From positions 1 to 64,000 of the forward strand of contig JAHHQP010000007.1 of NCBI GenBank assembly GCA_020026355.1: a stretch of 64,000 nt of DNA, written 5' to 3'. The notes beneath the pieces are model-generated. The model had not been told where the DNA came from and searched no databases. It was given only the letters and a program-made list of their open reading frames with translations. The translations under genes and the position numbers were made by a program. Below, one piece after another: positions 26,798-34,719 of this stretch. Origin of the DNA: Bacteroidales bacterium. Lineage in GTDB: Bacteria > Bacteroidota > Bacteroidia > Bacteroidales > UBA932. The number at the start of each line of letters is the position of its first letter. The first letter of the stretch is position 1.

Positions 26798-27235
26798 TTA
26801 TTTCTTCGGTTTTCCTCCGTTCAGCTGGGCATGGACGGATTCGTAGGAGATGTCGTCAAGGGTCATCTTCCGTTGCCCTTCAGCGAGCGCCCCGCCGGTC
26901 AGCTGATCGAAGAGTGCACCTTGCTGGTAGAGCGTGTTGCTCAATGAATCTTCGGGAGAGCCATAGTTCTGTGGCGGGCCATAGCTTTGCGGGGGCATAT
27001 AGCTTTGCGGTGGCAGGTAGTCTTGCGGCATACCGTATGCTTGCGGCATATCCTGAAGCGGATTGACCGGACTCGGATCCGCTTTGATCTCGAATGGAAT
27101 CTTCCGTTCCCGCACGACCGCTTTCATGAAGAGGGTCATCGCCGCAGATGTGCTTAGGCCGAATTCTTTGCATAGGGCATCGAATGACTGTTTCAAGTCA
27201 TTTTCAACTCTTATGGAAATCATTGTCTGCGCCAT
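26798..27235 (-). CDS. Orphan RelB/DinJ-like ribbon-helix-helix protein with a PQxY repeat tail
   Basis: From the ATG at 27233-27235 this is a 145-residue protein. Residues 1-52 (MISIRVENDLKQSFDALCKE, STSAAMTLFMKAV) match the RelB/DinJ antitoxin DNA-binding domain. Residues 63-92 are five hexapeptide repeats of the form (M/P)PQxYx, followed by a polar tail with MTLDDISYESVHAQL. DinJ antitoxins are normally about 85-100 residues and sit beside a toxin gene; none is present here, as the next gene downstream is the convergent fba. The promoter box lies inside the DnaA-box region. It may be a nucleoid or origin-linked regulator, but that is inference. Confidence 0.7.
   Translation of the reverse strand: MAQTMISIRVENDLKQSFDALCKEFGLSTSAAMTLFMKAVVRERKIPFEIKADPSPVNPLQDMPQAYGMPQDYLPPQSYMPPQSYGPPQNYGSPEDSLSNTLYQQGALFDQLTGGALAEGQRKMTLDDISYESVHAQLNGGKPKK
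26960..27049 (-). repeat. Hexapeptide-coding repeat (five units of (M/P)PQxYx)
   Basis: Five consecutive 18-base units encode MPQAYG, MPQDYL, PPQSYM, PPQSYG and PPQNYG. The units resemble each other at the DNA level (CCGCAAAGCTAT-like cores), so copy number could vary by slippage. Confidence 0.8.
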
Positions 27236-27261
27236 GTTATCAACAATTGGGGATGGACTTG

Positions 27262-27269
27262 CAAAGATA
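27262..27269 (-). promoter_or_regulatory. Promoter box of the RelB/DinJ-like gene (TATCTTTG)
   Basis: The minus-strand TATCTTTG predicts a start near 27255, so the in-frame ATG at 27272-27274 would not be transcribed and the start at 27235 is preferred. It lies between the first two DnaA-like boxes. Confidence 0.5.
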
Positions 27270-27482
27270 TGCAAAAGTATTTACATATGCTATACATTGT
27301 ATATATGTTGTATGATTTTTTGTGTTGATAAGTGAAAGTTCAATGGTGGACAGCTGTACTTATCCACAAAATAGAGGGAGGCTGAAGCGGACTTTTTCCT
27401 TGAAATTGTTGATAACTTCAAGTTATGAACAATTTGCGTTTTTTCATGGGGTATCGATAGGCACTGAATCCGCATAACAAGA

Positions 27483-27519
27483 AATAGCCCGGAAAGCAGG
27501 ACTGCTTCCCGGGCTATTT
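27483..27519 (-). terminator. Hairpin downstream of ppa
   Basis: AATAGCCCGG and CCGGGCTATT pair exactly, with further pairing inside (AAGCAG/CTGCTT). The T-run is short, so termination strength is uncertain. It lies about 20 bases after the ppa stop. Confidence 0.6.
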
Positions 27520-27541
27520 ATCGCTCATTGCTTTCTGACGT

Positions 27542-28171
27542 TTATCTGTCAGAAGCTTCCATATAGTCGTTGTAGTCTTCAAGAGACCTGTTGATGACGT
27601 CATGCGCCACTTTAGCACCATAGGTGCTGACGAACTTCATCCTGGTGATGTTTTCTCCAGGGATGTCCTTGTAGGTCGTGAAGTAATGGATCAGACGGCG
27701 GATGATCGGGGTCGGAACCTGTTCTATGTCAGCCATGGCACCATAGACGGCATCATTCTTCAGGACGGCGATGATCTTGTCGTCAGCCTGGTTGTGGTCC
27801 AGCAGACGGAGACCGCCGATCGGAATAGCATTTACAATGATATCTCCATGGGTAACATCTTTTTCGGTAAGAACGCAGATATCCAACGGGTCACCGTCGC
27901 CTTCAATATCCACTCTGGCCAATGCTTTGTTTGTCAGTTCTGCCATCTTCGGTCCACAGTAACTTTTCGGGATGAATCCGTAAAGGGAAGGGACGATGTT
28001 GGAGAATTTCTGAGGCCGGTCGATGCTGAGATAGCCCGATGCTTTGTCGACTTCATATTTTACCGTATCTGTCGGAACGATTTCAATGAAGGCTCTGACT
28101 TCCTCTGGAACATTGTCACCGACGCTGATGCCATGCCAAGGATGTGATTTATAAATTCTGTGTAAATCCAT
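27542..28171 (-). CDS. ppa: Inorganic pyrophosphatase, family I
   Basis: Hydrolyses pyrophosphate to two phosphates in the cytoplasm. The 209-residue protein has the metal-binding signature GDGDPLDICVL (family I D-G-D-P-x-D) and the YGFIPKSYCG segment. A TAATTTTG box (minus strand, 28203-28210) lies 30 bases upstream, so it has its own promoter. It is next to the candidate origin. Confidence 0.93.
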   Translation of the reverse strand: MDLHRIYKSHPWHGISVGDNVPEEVRAFIEIVPTDTVKYEVDKASGYLSIDRPQKFSNIVPSLYGFIPKSYCGPKMAELTNKALARVDIEGDGDPLDICVLTEKDVTHGDIIVNAIPIGGLRLLDHNQADDKIIAVLKNDAVYGAMADIEQVPTPIIRRLIHYFTTYKDIPGENITRMKFVSTYGAKVAHDVINRSLEDYNDYMEASDR

Positions 28172-28202
28172 TTCAGTTAGTTTTGTTTCAGTTAAATCTT
28201 TA

Positions 28203-28210
28203 CAAAATTA
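28203..28210 (-). promoter_or_regulatory. ppa promoter box (TAATTTTG)
   Basis: The minus-strand TAATTTTG matches TAnnTTTG within the 47-base gap between ppa and the upstream gene. Confidence 0.45.
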
Positions 28211-28218
28211 CTCAGAAT

Positions 28219-28722
28219 TTATTGATTCTGCCATTTTTCCAGGATTTTCTTACCGATGATCCTGGCTGAAATGCCGACCAGCTCTGCACAAGGTCGCTTT
28301 CTATAATATTCCGCAGTCCGGTCTGAAGGTTCCGGGGACTCGGTCTTTCCGGGCATCGGAGTGAGACCGAGCAGTTCCTTGCAGATGTAGGAACCATTGG
28401 TTTTCTTGAATTCAAGGGCGCATTGCTGGACGAGGCTGTAGTTCGCGGTACGGTCTGTCTTGATATTCGGGTCGGCCGCCGGTTGCAGGAAACCTGCCAG
28501 CATTACCATGCCGCTCACGCTTCCGCAGACTTCACGCAGTCGGCCCATGCCTCCGCCGAAGCCGGAACTCATCGTGGCGGCTGTCCTGTCGTCCAGGCAG
28601 AAGATATCGTTGTAGGCCAGCACGACTGCCTGACAGCAGTTGAAACCGGCTTTGAAATTATCCTGCGCTTTCTTGACTCTTGCCTCCAGGTCGAAATCAT
28701 CAGGGAAATTCATATTTGTCAT
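28219..28722 (-). CDS. C_GCxxG_C_C family protein
   Basis: A 167-residue protein with the cysteine pattern of this probable redox/metal family: FNCCQAVVLAY near residue 29, FGGGMGRLREVCGSVSGMVM, and later QQCALEFKK with SYICKEL. Function is unsettled; an iron-sulfur or thiol-redox role is usually assumed. Its ATG overlaps the stop of the RelA/SpoT gene by four bases, so the two are translationally coupled. Confidence 0.85.
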   Translation of the reverse strand: MTNMNFPDDFDLEARVKKAQDNFKAGFNCCQAVVLAYNDIFCLDDRTAATMSSGFGGGMGRLREVCGSVSGMVMLAGFLQPAADPNIKTDRTANYSLVQQCALEFKKTNGSYICKELLGLTPMPGKTESPEPSDRTAEYYRKRPCAELVGISARIIGKKILEKWQNQ

Positions 28723-30851
28723 GTTCTGTTCACTTTTATGGTATAACGTAAGTTCTTGATCTGGGACACGACTTTGTCAAGTTCCAGATTGCTGGGGACG
28801 GCGATTCTCATGTTGATCTCGTAGGTGCCGTGTTTCTCGTTCTCGACGACATTGAATTCACGGACGGAGGCTCGGAAGGAATTGATCACGTCCATGATGT
28901 CGTTGATGACCGTGGCTTCCTTGGCGGCCGTCACCTTGAGGGAGGTCTGGAAGTTGCCGGTCTTCGGATTCTCGCTCCATTTCACTTTCACGATCCTGTA
29001 AGGATAACGCTCGATCAGGCGGGTAGCGTTCGGACAGGAGATGCGGTGGATCTTGACGCCGTCCTTGATGGTGACGAAGCCGAAGACATCATCTCCGTAT
29101 ACCGGGTTGCAGCATTTGGCCAGTTTGTAGTCGATGCCTTTCACATCTTTTGCACCGATCACCAGAATGTCGTCCTGGGATTTCCCTTCATTGACACCTC
29201 GGCTTTTTCTTTCTTCCTGGTCCGGGGCCGAACTGGCCTCATTGACCTCAGTGAGGAAGGACTTGATGTCGGTGACATCGATCTTCTCTTCTCCTATGGC
29301 GGCATAGAGGGCATTGATCGTCTTCAGCTGCCATTTCTTGAGCAGGTCGGCGAGCTTCTCGTCATTCAGTTCCAGCTTCCAGTTCTTCAGGCGCCGTTCC
29401 AGGAGTTCCTTGCCTTCCGCTGCTTTCTGGAATTCGATCTCAGTCAGTTTCTGGCGGATCTTGTTACGGGCCTTGGAGGTCACGACGATGTTGAGCCAGT
29501 CTGATGAAGGCCTCTGGTTCTTGCCGCTCATGATTTCCACGATATCTCCGGTCTTCAGCTTTTCTTTCAATGGAACCGCTTTGCCGTTGATTCTTCCTCC
29601 GGTGCATTTCAGACCGAGTCCGCTGTGGATGCTGAAGGCGAAGTCCAGTACAGTTGCTCCTGCATCGATCTTCCGGAGTTCTCCGGTCGGCGTGAACACG
29701 AAGATTTCCTTTTCCGGTGGCTGCGGCAGGTCCTCATCCTGCAGCTGGTGTCTTTCCGGATGCTCGAGGACATCGCGCACGGAGGTCAGCCAGTTGTCAA
29801 GGGTCGCTTCGCGCTTGATTCCTTTGTAAGACCAATGGGAGGCCAGGCCGTTTTCAGCCCATTCATCCATCCGTTTGGTTCTGATCTGGACCTCCAGATA
29901 AGCCCCTTTGTTGTTCTTGACGGTGATGTGCAGACATTCATAGCCGTTCGGTTTCGGGTTGGACAGCCAGTCCCTGAGCCTTCGGGTGTCAGATTCGTAT
30001 TCCTTGGTCACGAGCGAGAAGACTTTCCAGCATAGCGCATGCTCAAGCTCCTTATCAGGCTCGCAGTCGATGATGAATCTCATGGCGAATACGTCGAAGA
30101 CACCTTCAAATGGAACTTTCTGCTTCTGCATCTTCTTCCAGATCGACCAGGCGGTCTTCGTGCGGATCTTTACCTTGTAGCTGATTCCTTCATCCAGCAG
30201 CTGCTGCTTGAGCGGCTCGATGAATTCTTCCATCATTTTCTTGCGGTCACGTTCGCCGGCCAGCAGCTTGTTCGTGATCGCGCGGTATTGTACCGGATTG
30301 CTGAATTTGAAGTAGATGTCCTCCAGCTCGCTTTTCATGTTGTACAGTCCAAGCTGATGGGCCAGCGGAATGTAGAGCATGAGAGTCTCCAGGATTTTCC
30401 GTTCGCGGTCCATCTTCGGGAACATTTCCAGAGATCGCATGATTTCCAGCCGGTCACAGAGCTTGAGCACCACGACTCTCGGATCCTTGGAGTAGGAAAC
30501 GATGAGTCTCTTGTAGTTTTCAGCTTCCAGACGGGTATCCTTAGGTTTGATGGTGGATATCTTGTTGAGTCCGTCCACGATGGTCTGGATGTCCTTGCTG
30601 AATCCGGACAGGGCGCTGAGGTCCTGACTTGTACGGGTCGCTTCGTGCAGGAAAACCGCTGCCACGCAGTCGGCCTGCAGGCCGACTTCTTCACAGGCGA
30701 TCAGTGCTGTGCTTACCGGATGCTCGATGAAAGGGACACCGTTGCTCCTGGTCTGCCCTTTCAGGGCGGCAGCAGCGAAATCGTATGCTTTCCGGATGAT
30801 GTCCAATTCTTCCGGACTGTATTTAGAAAAGTGCGCAATCAAATTTTCCAT
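28719..30851 (-). CDS. Long RelA/SpoT-family (p)ppGpp enzyme with degenerate hydrolase site
   Basis: A 710-residue stringent-response protein from the ATG at 30849-30851, which overlaps the uvrB end by 13 bases. Order: N-terminal HD region (residues 1-180), synthetase (about 210-340), TGS (about 385-450) and C-terminal ACT. In the HD region the expected HDxxED box reads HEATRT (His69-Glu70), so the Asp and the downstream Glu-Asp pair are missing and hydrolysis is probably lost. The synthetase motifs are intact: GVFDVFAMRFI, KPNGYECLHITV, EVQIRT and GLASHWSYK. This looks like a RelA-type, synthetase-only enzyme. A second, bifunctional homologue elsewhere in the genome would be needed to remove (p)ppGpp. 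Confidence 0.88.
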   Translation of the reverse strand: MENLIAHFSKYSPEELDIIRKAYDFAAAALKGQTRSNGVPFIEHPVSTALIACEEVGLQADCVAAVFLHEATRTSQDLSALSGFSKDIQTIVDGLNKISTIKPKDTRLEAENYKRLIVSYSKDPRVVVLKLCDRLEIMRSLEMFPKMDRERKILETLMLYIPLAHQLGLYNMKSELEDIYFKFSNPVQYRAITNKLLAGERDRKKMMEEFIEPLKQQLLDEGISYKVKIRTKTAWSIWKKMQKQKVPFEGVFDVFAMRFIIDCEPDKELEHALCWKVFSLVTKEYESDTRRLRDWLSNPKPNGYECLHITVKNNKGAYLEVQIRTKRMDEWAENGLASHWSYKGIKREATLDNWLTSVRDVLEHPERHQLQDEDLPQPPEKEIFVFTPTGELRKIDAGATVLDFAFSIHSGLGLKCTGGRINGKAVPLKEKLKTGDIVEIMSGKNQRPSSDWLNIVVTSKARNKIRQKLTEIEFQKAAEGKELLERRLKNWKLELNDEKLADLLKKWQLKTINALYAAIGEEKIDVTDIKSFLTEVNEASSAPDQEERKSRGVNEGKSQDDILVIGAKDVKGIDYKLAKCCNPVYGDDVFGFVTIKDGVKIHRISCPNATRLIERYPYRIVKVKWSENPKTGNFQTSLKVTAAKEATVINDIMDVINSFRASVREFNVVENEKHGTYEINMRIAVPSNLELDKVVSQIKNLRYTIKVNRT

Positions 30852-33076
30852 ACTTTCAGATATTGTTGCAGGGCCCACATTTCGTCCCTATATTTTGCGG
30901 CGGCCGCGAATTCCAGTTCTGCGGCAGCTTTCTTCATGTTCTGCTTGGCGGTTTCTACCGCTTTCTCCACCTGAGGCCGGGTCATCGAGCGGATGACCGG
31001 ATCTTGGAGGACGGCGGCCAGGTCTGCTTTGAGGAAGCCGTCTTCATAGGCGGAATTCGTCTCTCTCTTGGAATCGTGTCCCAGACCGACGGAGACGGTG
31101 CCTTTGCCCAGGGCGTTCGGATCAGGGATGAAGATCGGGTCATCGTAGGAGTTCGCGGCGCTGACTTTGCCCGGATTGAAATTCGTTCTGGCGATTTCCT
31201 GCAGACTGCCTCCGATTCCACCTCCGATGCAGTTCCTGTCTCCCTCAATGTCTGCGGCGGTCGAACCTTTCCTGTAACTGGACGCTTCTTCGCGGAGTAC
31301 ATTCTTCTTGACGGCGATCTGGGTTGGAGTGATATGGTGGAGCTTGTTGTATTCCGTCTGCCTGCTGCGTCGCCGGTCCGTTTCGTAGATGGTTTCCTTC
31401 ATCGAGTCGGTGATGACGTCTGCATACATGATTACCAGGCCGTTAACATTACGGGCCGCACGTCCTGCAGTCTGGGTCAAGGCTCTGGTGCTGCGGAGGA
31501 AGCCTTCCTTGTCTGCGTCCAGAATCGCTACGAGGGAAACGGTCGGGATGTCCAAGCCTTCCCTGAGCAGGTTGACACCGATGAGGACGTCGAAAAGACC
31601 GTTCTTGAAATCCTCGATGATCTCTACTCGTTCAAGGGTATCCACGTCAGAGTGGATGTAGCGGCAGCGCACACCGACATTCGTGAAATATTTTTCCAGT
31701 TCTTCGGCCATCCGCTTGGTCAGGGTGGTGACGAGCACGCGTTCGTCCTTTTCCGCACGGACACGGATTTCTTCCAGCAGGTCGTCGACCTGGTTTTCAG
31801 TCGGCCTGACCTCGATCGGAGGATCCAGCAGACCGGTCGGACGGACGACCTGTTCCACGACCAGTCCTTCGGACTTCTGAAGTTCATAATCTGCCGGAGT
31901 CGCACTGACGAAGACTTTCTGTCCAGTGATTTCTTCGAATTCTTCGAATTTCAACGGCCGGTTGTCCGCAGCCGCAGGCAGCCGGAAGCCGTAATCGACC
32001 AGAATTCCTTTTCTGGAATGATCTCCGCCATACATGGCGCGGATCTGCGGAAGAGTCACATGGCTTTCATCGATGAAGGTGATGAAATCTTTCGGGAAAT
32101 AGTCCAGCAGGCAGAATGGCCTTTCGCCGGACTGTCTGCCGTCGAAATAACGGGAATAGTTTTCGATTCCCGGGCAGTAGCCCATTTCCTTGATGAATTC
32201 CAGGTCGTATTCGACACGTTGCTTCAGCCTTTTGGCTTCCAGAGTCTTGCCGACCTCGTTGAAATGCTCACATTGGGCCATCATGTCATCTTGGATGCTG
32301 CTGATGGCTTTGGCGGTCCTTTCCTTGGTCGTGACGAAGTTGTTGGCCGGATAGATCGAAATCTGGTCCAGATCGGTGATATGTGCGCCGGTCATCGGAT
32401 CGATGACGGAAATGCTGTCCACCTCATCTCCGAAGAACTCGATGCGGACGGCGTTCTCACCGTAACCGATGCATACGTCCACGGTGTCTCCGCGGACGCG
32501 GAAGGTTCCTCGCTTGAATTCGGCTTCCGTACGGCTGTAGAGCGCATCCACCAGCTGGTAGAGCAGGCGGGTCATGCTCCTTTCTTCACCGACCTTCACA
32601 TGAACGGTCATGTCGTGGAAATCGGCCGGGTTGCCGATACCGTAGAGACAGGAGACCGAGGAGATGACGATCACGTCACGCCTTCCGGAGAGGAGGGCGG
32701 AAGCGGCGCTCAGACGGAGCTTCTCGATCTCGTCATTGATGCTCAGGTCCTTCTCGATGTAGGTATCCGTAACCGGCAGATAGGCCTCCGGCTGGTAGTA
32801 GTCGTAATAGGAGACGAAGTATTCTACCGCATTGTGCGGGAAGAAGGATTTGAACTCTCCGTACAGTTGGGCGGCGAGGGTCTTGTTGTGACTCAGGATC
32901 AGTGCCGGCCGCTGCATCTTCTCGATGACGTTGGCCATGGTGAAAGTCTTTCCTGAACCGGTCACTCCAAGCAACGTGACAGCATCCACCCCTTGCTTGA
33001 GGGCGGAGCAGATGCCTTTGATGGCGGACGGCTGGTCACCGGCCGGACGGTATGCTGATTCGATCTTGAAATCCAT
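30839..33076 (-). CDS. uvrB: Excinuclease ABC subunit B
   Basis: DNA damage-recognition helicase of nucleotide excision repair. From the ATG at 33074-33076 it has 745 residues; the frame runs to 33094 but the first residues lie at the promoter. Present are Walker A GVTGSGKT (37-44), the beta-hairpin segment YYDYYQPEAYLP, motif II-like DESHVTLPQIRAMYGGD, the LLREGLDIP and QTAGRAARN helicase motifs, and the C-terminal UVR motif for UvrC contact. It is about 70 residues longer than usual (about 670) because of a Gly/Asn/Asp-rich linker before the UVR motif. Confidence 0.96.
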   Translation of the reverse strand: MDFKIESAYRPAGDQPSAIKGICSALKQGVDAVTLLGVTGSGKTFTMANVIEKMQRPALILSHNKTLAAQLYGEFKSFFPHNAVEYFVSYYDYYQPEAYLPVTDTYIEKDLSINDEIEKLRLSAASALLSGRRDVIVISSVSCLYGIGNPADFHDMTVHVKVGEERSMTRLLYQLVDALYSRTEAEFKRGTFRVRGDTVDVCIGYGENAVRIEFFGDEVDSISVIDPMTGAHITDLDQISIYPANNFVTTKERTAKAISSIQDDMMAQCEHFNEVGKTLEAKRLKQRVEYDLEFIKEMGYCPGIENYSRYFDGRQSGERPFCLLDYFPKDFITFIDESHVTLPQIRAMYGGDHSRKGILVDYGFRLPAAADNRPLKFEEFEEITGQKVFVSATPADYELQKSEGLVVEQVVRPTGLLDPPIEVRPTENQVDDLLEEIRVRAEKDERVLVTTLTKRMAEELEKYFTNVGVRCRYIHSDVDTLERVEIIEDFKNGLFDVLIGVNLLREGLDIPTVSLVAILDADKEGFLRSTRALTQTAGRAARNVNGLVIMYADVITDSMKETIYETDRRRSRQTEYNKLHHITPTQIAVKKNVLREEASSYRKGSTAADIEGDRNCIGGGIGGSLQEIARTNFNPGKVSAANSYDDPIFIPDPNALGKGTVSVGLGHDSKRETNSAYEDGFLKADLAAVLQDPVIRSMTRPQVEKAVETAKQNMKKAAAELEFAAAAKYRDEMWALQQYLKVWKI

Positions 33077-33082
33077 AGAATA

Positions 33083-33090
33083 CAAATATA
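33083..33090 (-). promoter_or_regulatory. uvrB promoter box (TATATTTG)
   Basis: The minus-strand TATATTTG ends six bases before the uvrB ATG, so transcription should start at or very near the start codon. Confidence 0.5.
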
Positions 33091-33106
33091 GCAAATCTCG
33101 TTTTTA

Positions 33107-33137
33107 TTGTAAATTTTATTTACATTTCGTACCTTTG
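33107..33137 (+). promoter_or_regulatory. eno promoter
   Basis: TTG (33107-33109), a 20-base spacer and TACCTTTG (33130-33137) form a full consensus promoter 36 bases before the ATG. Confidence 0.75.
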
Positions 33138-33173
33138 CCAGGATAGTTCGAAACACTTTAATTCAATAAAGAT

Positions 33174-34481
33174 ATGAGAATAATTCAAGTAAGCGGTAGA
33201 GAAATCCTCGATTCCAGAGGAAACCCTACAATTGAGGCCGAGGTAACCCTCGAGTCTGGTGTTGTTGCCACTGCAGCTGTTCCTTCTGGGGCTTCAACCG
33301 GTGAGAATGAAGCGTTGGAGCTTCGTGACGGTGACAAGAACCGTTATGGTGGAAAAGGTGTGCTCAAGGCAGTCGCCAATATCAATGAGAAGATCGCGCC
33401 TGCTATCGTAGGCATGTCCGCTCTCGATCAGAGAGGTGTCGATCAGGCCATGATCGAGCTGGACGGTACGCCGACCAAGAGCAAGCTCGGTGCAAATGCG
33501 ATTCTCGGCGTTTCTCTGGCAGTCGCTAAGGCAGCAGCCGAGTATCTCGGTCTTCCACTCTACAGGTACATCGGTGGAACGAACACTTTTGTCCTTCCGG
33601 TACCTATGATGAACATCATCAACGGCGGCGCTCACTCCGATGCTCCGATCGCATTCCAGGAATTCATGATCCGTCCGGTAGGTGCTCCTACCATGGCAGA
33701 GGGCGTAAGAATGGGGGCAGAGGTTTTCCATGCACTCCAGAAAGTCCTCAAATCCCGCGGACTTGCCACTTCAGTCGGTGATGAAGGCGGTTTCGCTCCG
33801 GCACTCGACGGTATCGATGATGCGCTCAACTGCATCATTGAAGCCATCAAGGCAGCGGGTCTCGAGCCCGGCAAGGACGTGACCATCGCTATGGACTGCG
33901 CGGCTTCTGAATTCTGCTTCAAGGAAGGGGACGCTTTCTACTATGATTACAGTCAGCTCAAGGATGGCAAGAAGAAAGATCCTGCAGGAAAGAAACTTAC
34001 CACTGAAGAGCAGATCGCTTACTTAGGCGAACTTATCGAGAAATATCCTATCGATTCGATCGAGGACGGTCTTTCTGAGGAAGATTGGGAAGGTTGGGTC
34101 AAGCTCAATGCGGCGCTCGGCAAGAAAGTGCAGCTTGTGGGTGATGACCTCCTGGTCACCAATGTCAAATATCTGAAGAAGGCCATCGAGATGGATGCTT
34201 GCAACTCTATCCTGATCAAGCTCAACCAGATCGGTTCTCTCTCAGAGACCCTCGACGCTATCGAGATGGCTCACAGACACGGTTACACTACCGTCGTTTC
34301 TCACCGTTCCGGTGAAACGGCTGACACTACGATCGCTGATGTCGCTGTGGCTACCAACTCAGGTCAGATCAAGACCGGTTCCCTCAGCCGTACGGACCGT
34401 ATCGCGAAGTACAACCGTCTGATGAAGATCGAGCTTGAACTCGGTGAAATCGCACGATACGGTTACAAGAGAGTGAAATAA
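33174..34481 (+). CDS. eno: Enolase
   Basis: Converts 2-phosphoglycerate to phosphoenolpyruvate. The 435-residue protein has GANAILGVSLA, the metal/catalytic segments SIEDGLSEEDW and GDDLLVTN, the signature ILIKLNQIGSLSET with the catalytic Lys, and SHRSGETADTTIAD. Codon use is restricted (arginine mostly CGT), as expected for an abundant enzyme. It ends in a strong terminator. Confidence 0.98.
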   Translation: MRIIQVSGREILDSRGNPTIEAEVTLESGVVATAAVPSGASTGENEALELRDGDKNRYGGKGVLKAVANINEKIAPAIVGMSALDQRGVDQAMIELDGTPTKSKLGANAILGVSLAVAKAAAEYLGLPLYRYIGGTNTFVLPVPMMNIINGGAHSDAPIAFQEFMIRPVGAPTMAEGVRMGAEVFHALQKVLKSRGLATSVGDEGGFAPALDGIDDALNCIIEAIKAAGLEPGKDVTIAMDCAASEFCFKEGDAFYYDYSQLKDGKKKDPAGKKLTTEEQIAYLGELIEKYPIDSIEDGLSEEDWEGWVKLNAALGKKVQLVGDDLLVTNVKYLKKAIEMDACNSILIKLNQIGSLSETLDAIEMAHRHGYTTVVSHRSGETADTTIADVAVATNSGQIKTGSLSRTDRIAKYNRLMKIELELGEIARYGYKRVK

Positions 34482-34506
34482 GTTCCGGTAACCTGAACCC
34501 TTACCC

Positions 34507-34538
34507 GGTGGAGGGTGTAAGGCATCCTCCACCTTTAT
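34507..34538 (+). terminator. eno intrinsic terminator
   Basis: GGTGGAGG (34507-34514) pairs with CCTCCACC (34526-34533), followed by TTTATAT. Confidence 0.75.
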
Positions 34539-34539
34539 A

Positions 34540-34719
34540 TCTTGAATTTGAATTTACATCCAGGCCTGTTGTGGCGTGATGCTTGTAACGGAAGCCCCTG
34601 GAAATTTTTCTGCGGACATTCAGCAGCCGGGTGGCTCCGGTCCAGGTCCACGGAAAGTTATGGCAGAATATCGGCTACGAATTAAAGTTATATAAAACAA
34701 CTACTTATAAAAAGTTATT
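34540..34719 (+). promoter_or_regulatory. Structured-looking leader of the NifU-like/GGGtGRT pair
   Basis: This 180-base stretch between the eno terminator and the next ATG has several short inverted repeats: CCAGG/CCTGG (34560-34601), GCTT/AAGC, CTGC/GCAG and CCGG/CCGG. A run ending AAGTTAT before the start follows. No clean TAnnTTTG box is visible, and I could not match it to a known riboswitch. It could be a structured RNA leader or ordinary intergenic sequence. Confidence 0.3.

Larger units (their letters stand above)
27236..27541. other. Candidate replication origin: DnaA-box cluster with AT-rich tract
   Basis: This 306-base gene-free stretch holds five DnaA-box-like 9-mers. TTATCCACA (27360-27368, the perfect consensus) and TTATCAACA (27237-27245) are on the plus strand, with two more TTATCAACA on the minus strand (27323-27331 and 27407-27415). 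TTATGAACA is at 27423-27431. Between the first and second boxes lies an AT-rich tract (27260-27322) that could be the unwinding element, containing a TATAC/GTATA inverted repeat. Three exact copies of one 9-mer plus a consensus box in 200 bases is far above chance. dnaA is not in the window, and an origin away from dnaA is plausible. A DnaA-titration or regulatory site is the alternative. Confidence 0.6.

Noticed and set aside
30863..32956. A 697-residue open frame on the plus strand opposite uvrB
   Set aside because: uvrB motifs are unambiguous on the minus strand; the opposite frame is a codon-bias shadow.
34540..34719. A cobalamin, TPP, ZTP or THF riboswitch before the NifU-like gene
   Set aside because: None of the conserved core motifs of these families can be placed; only short generic inverted repeats are seen.
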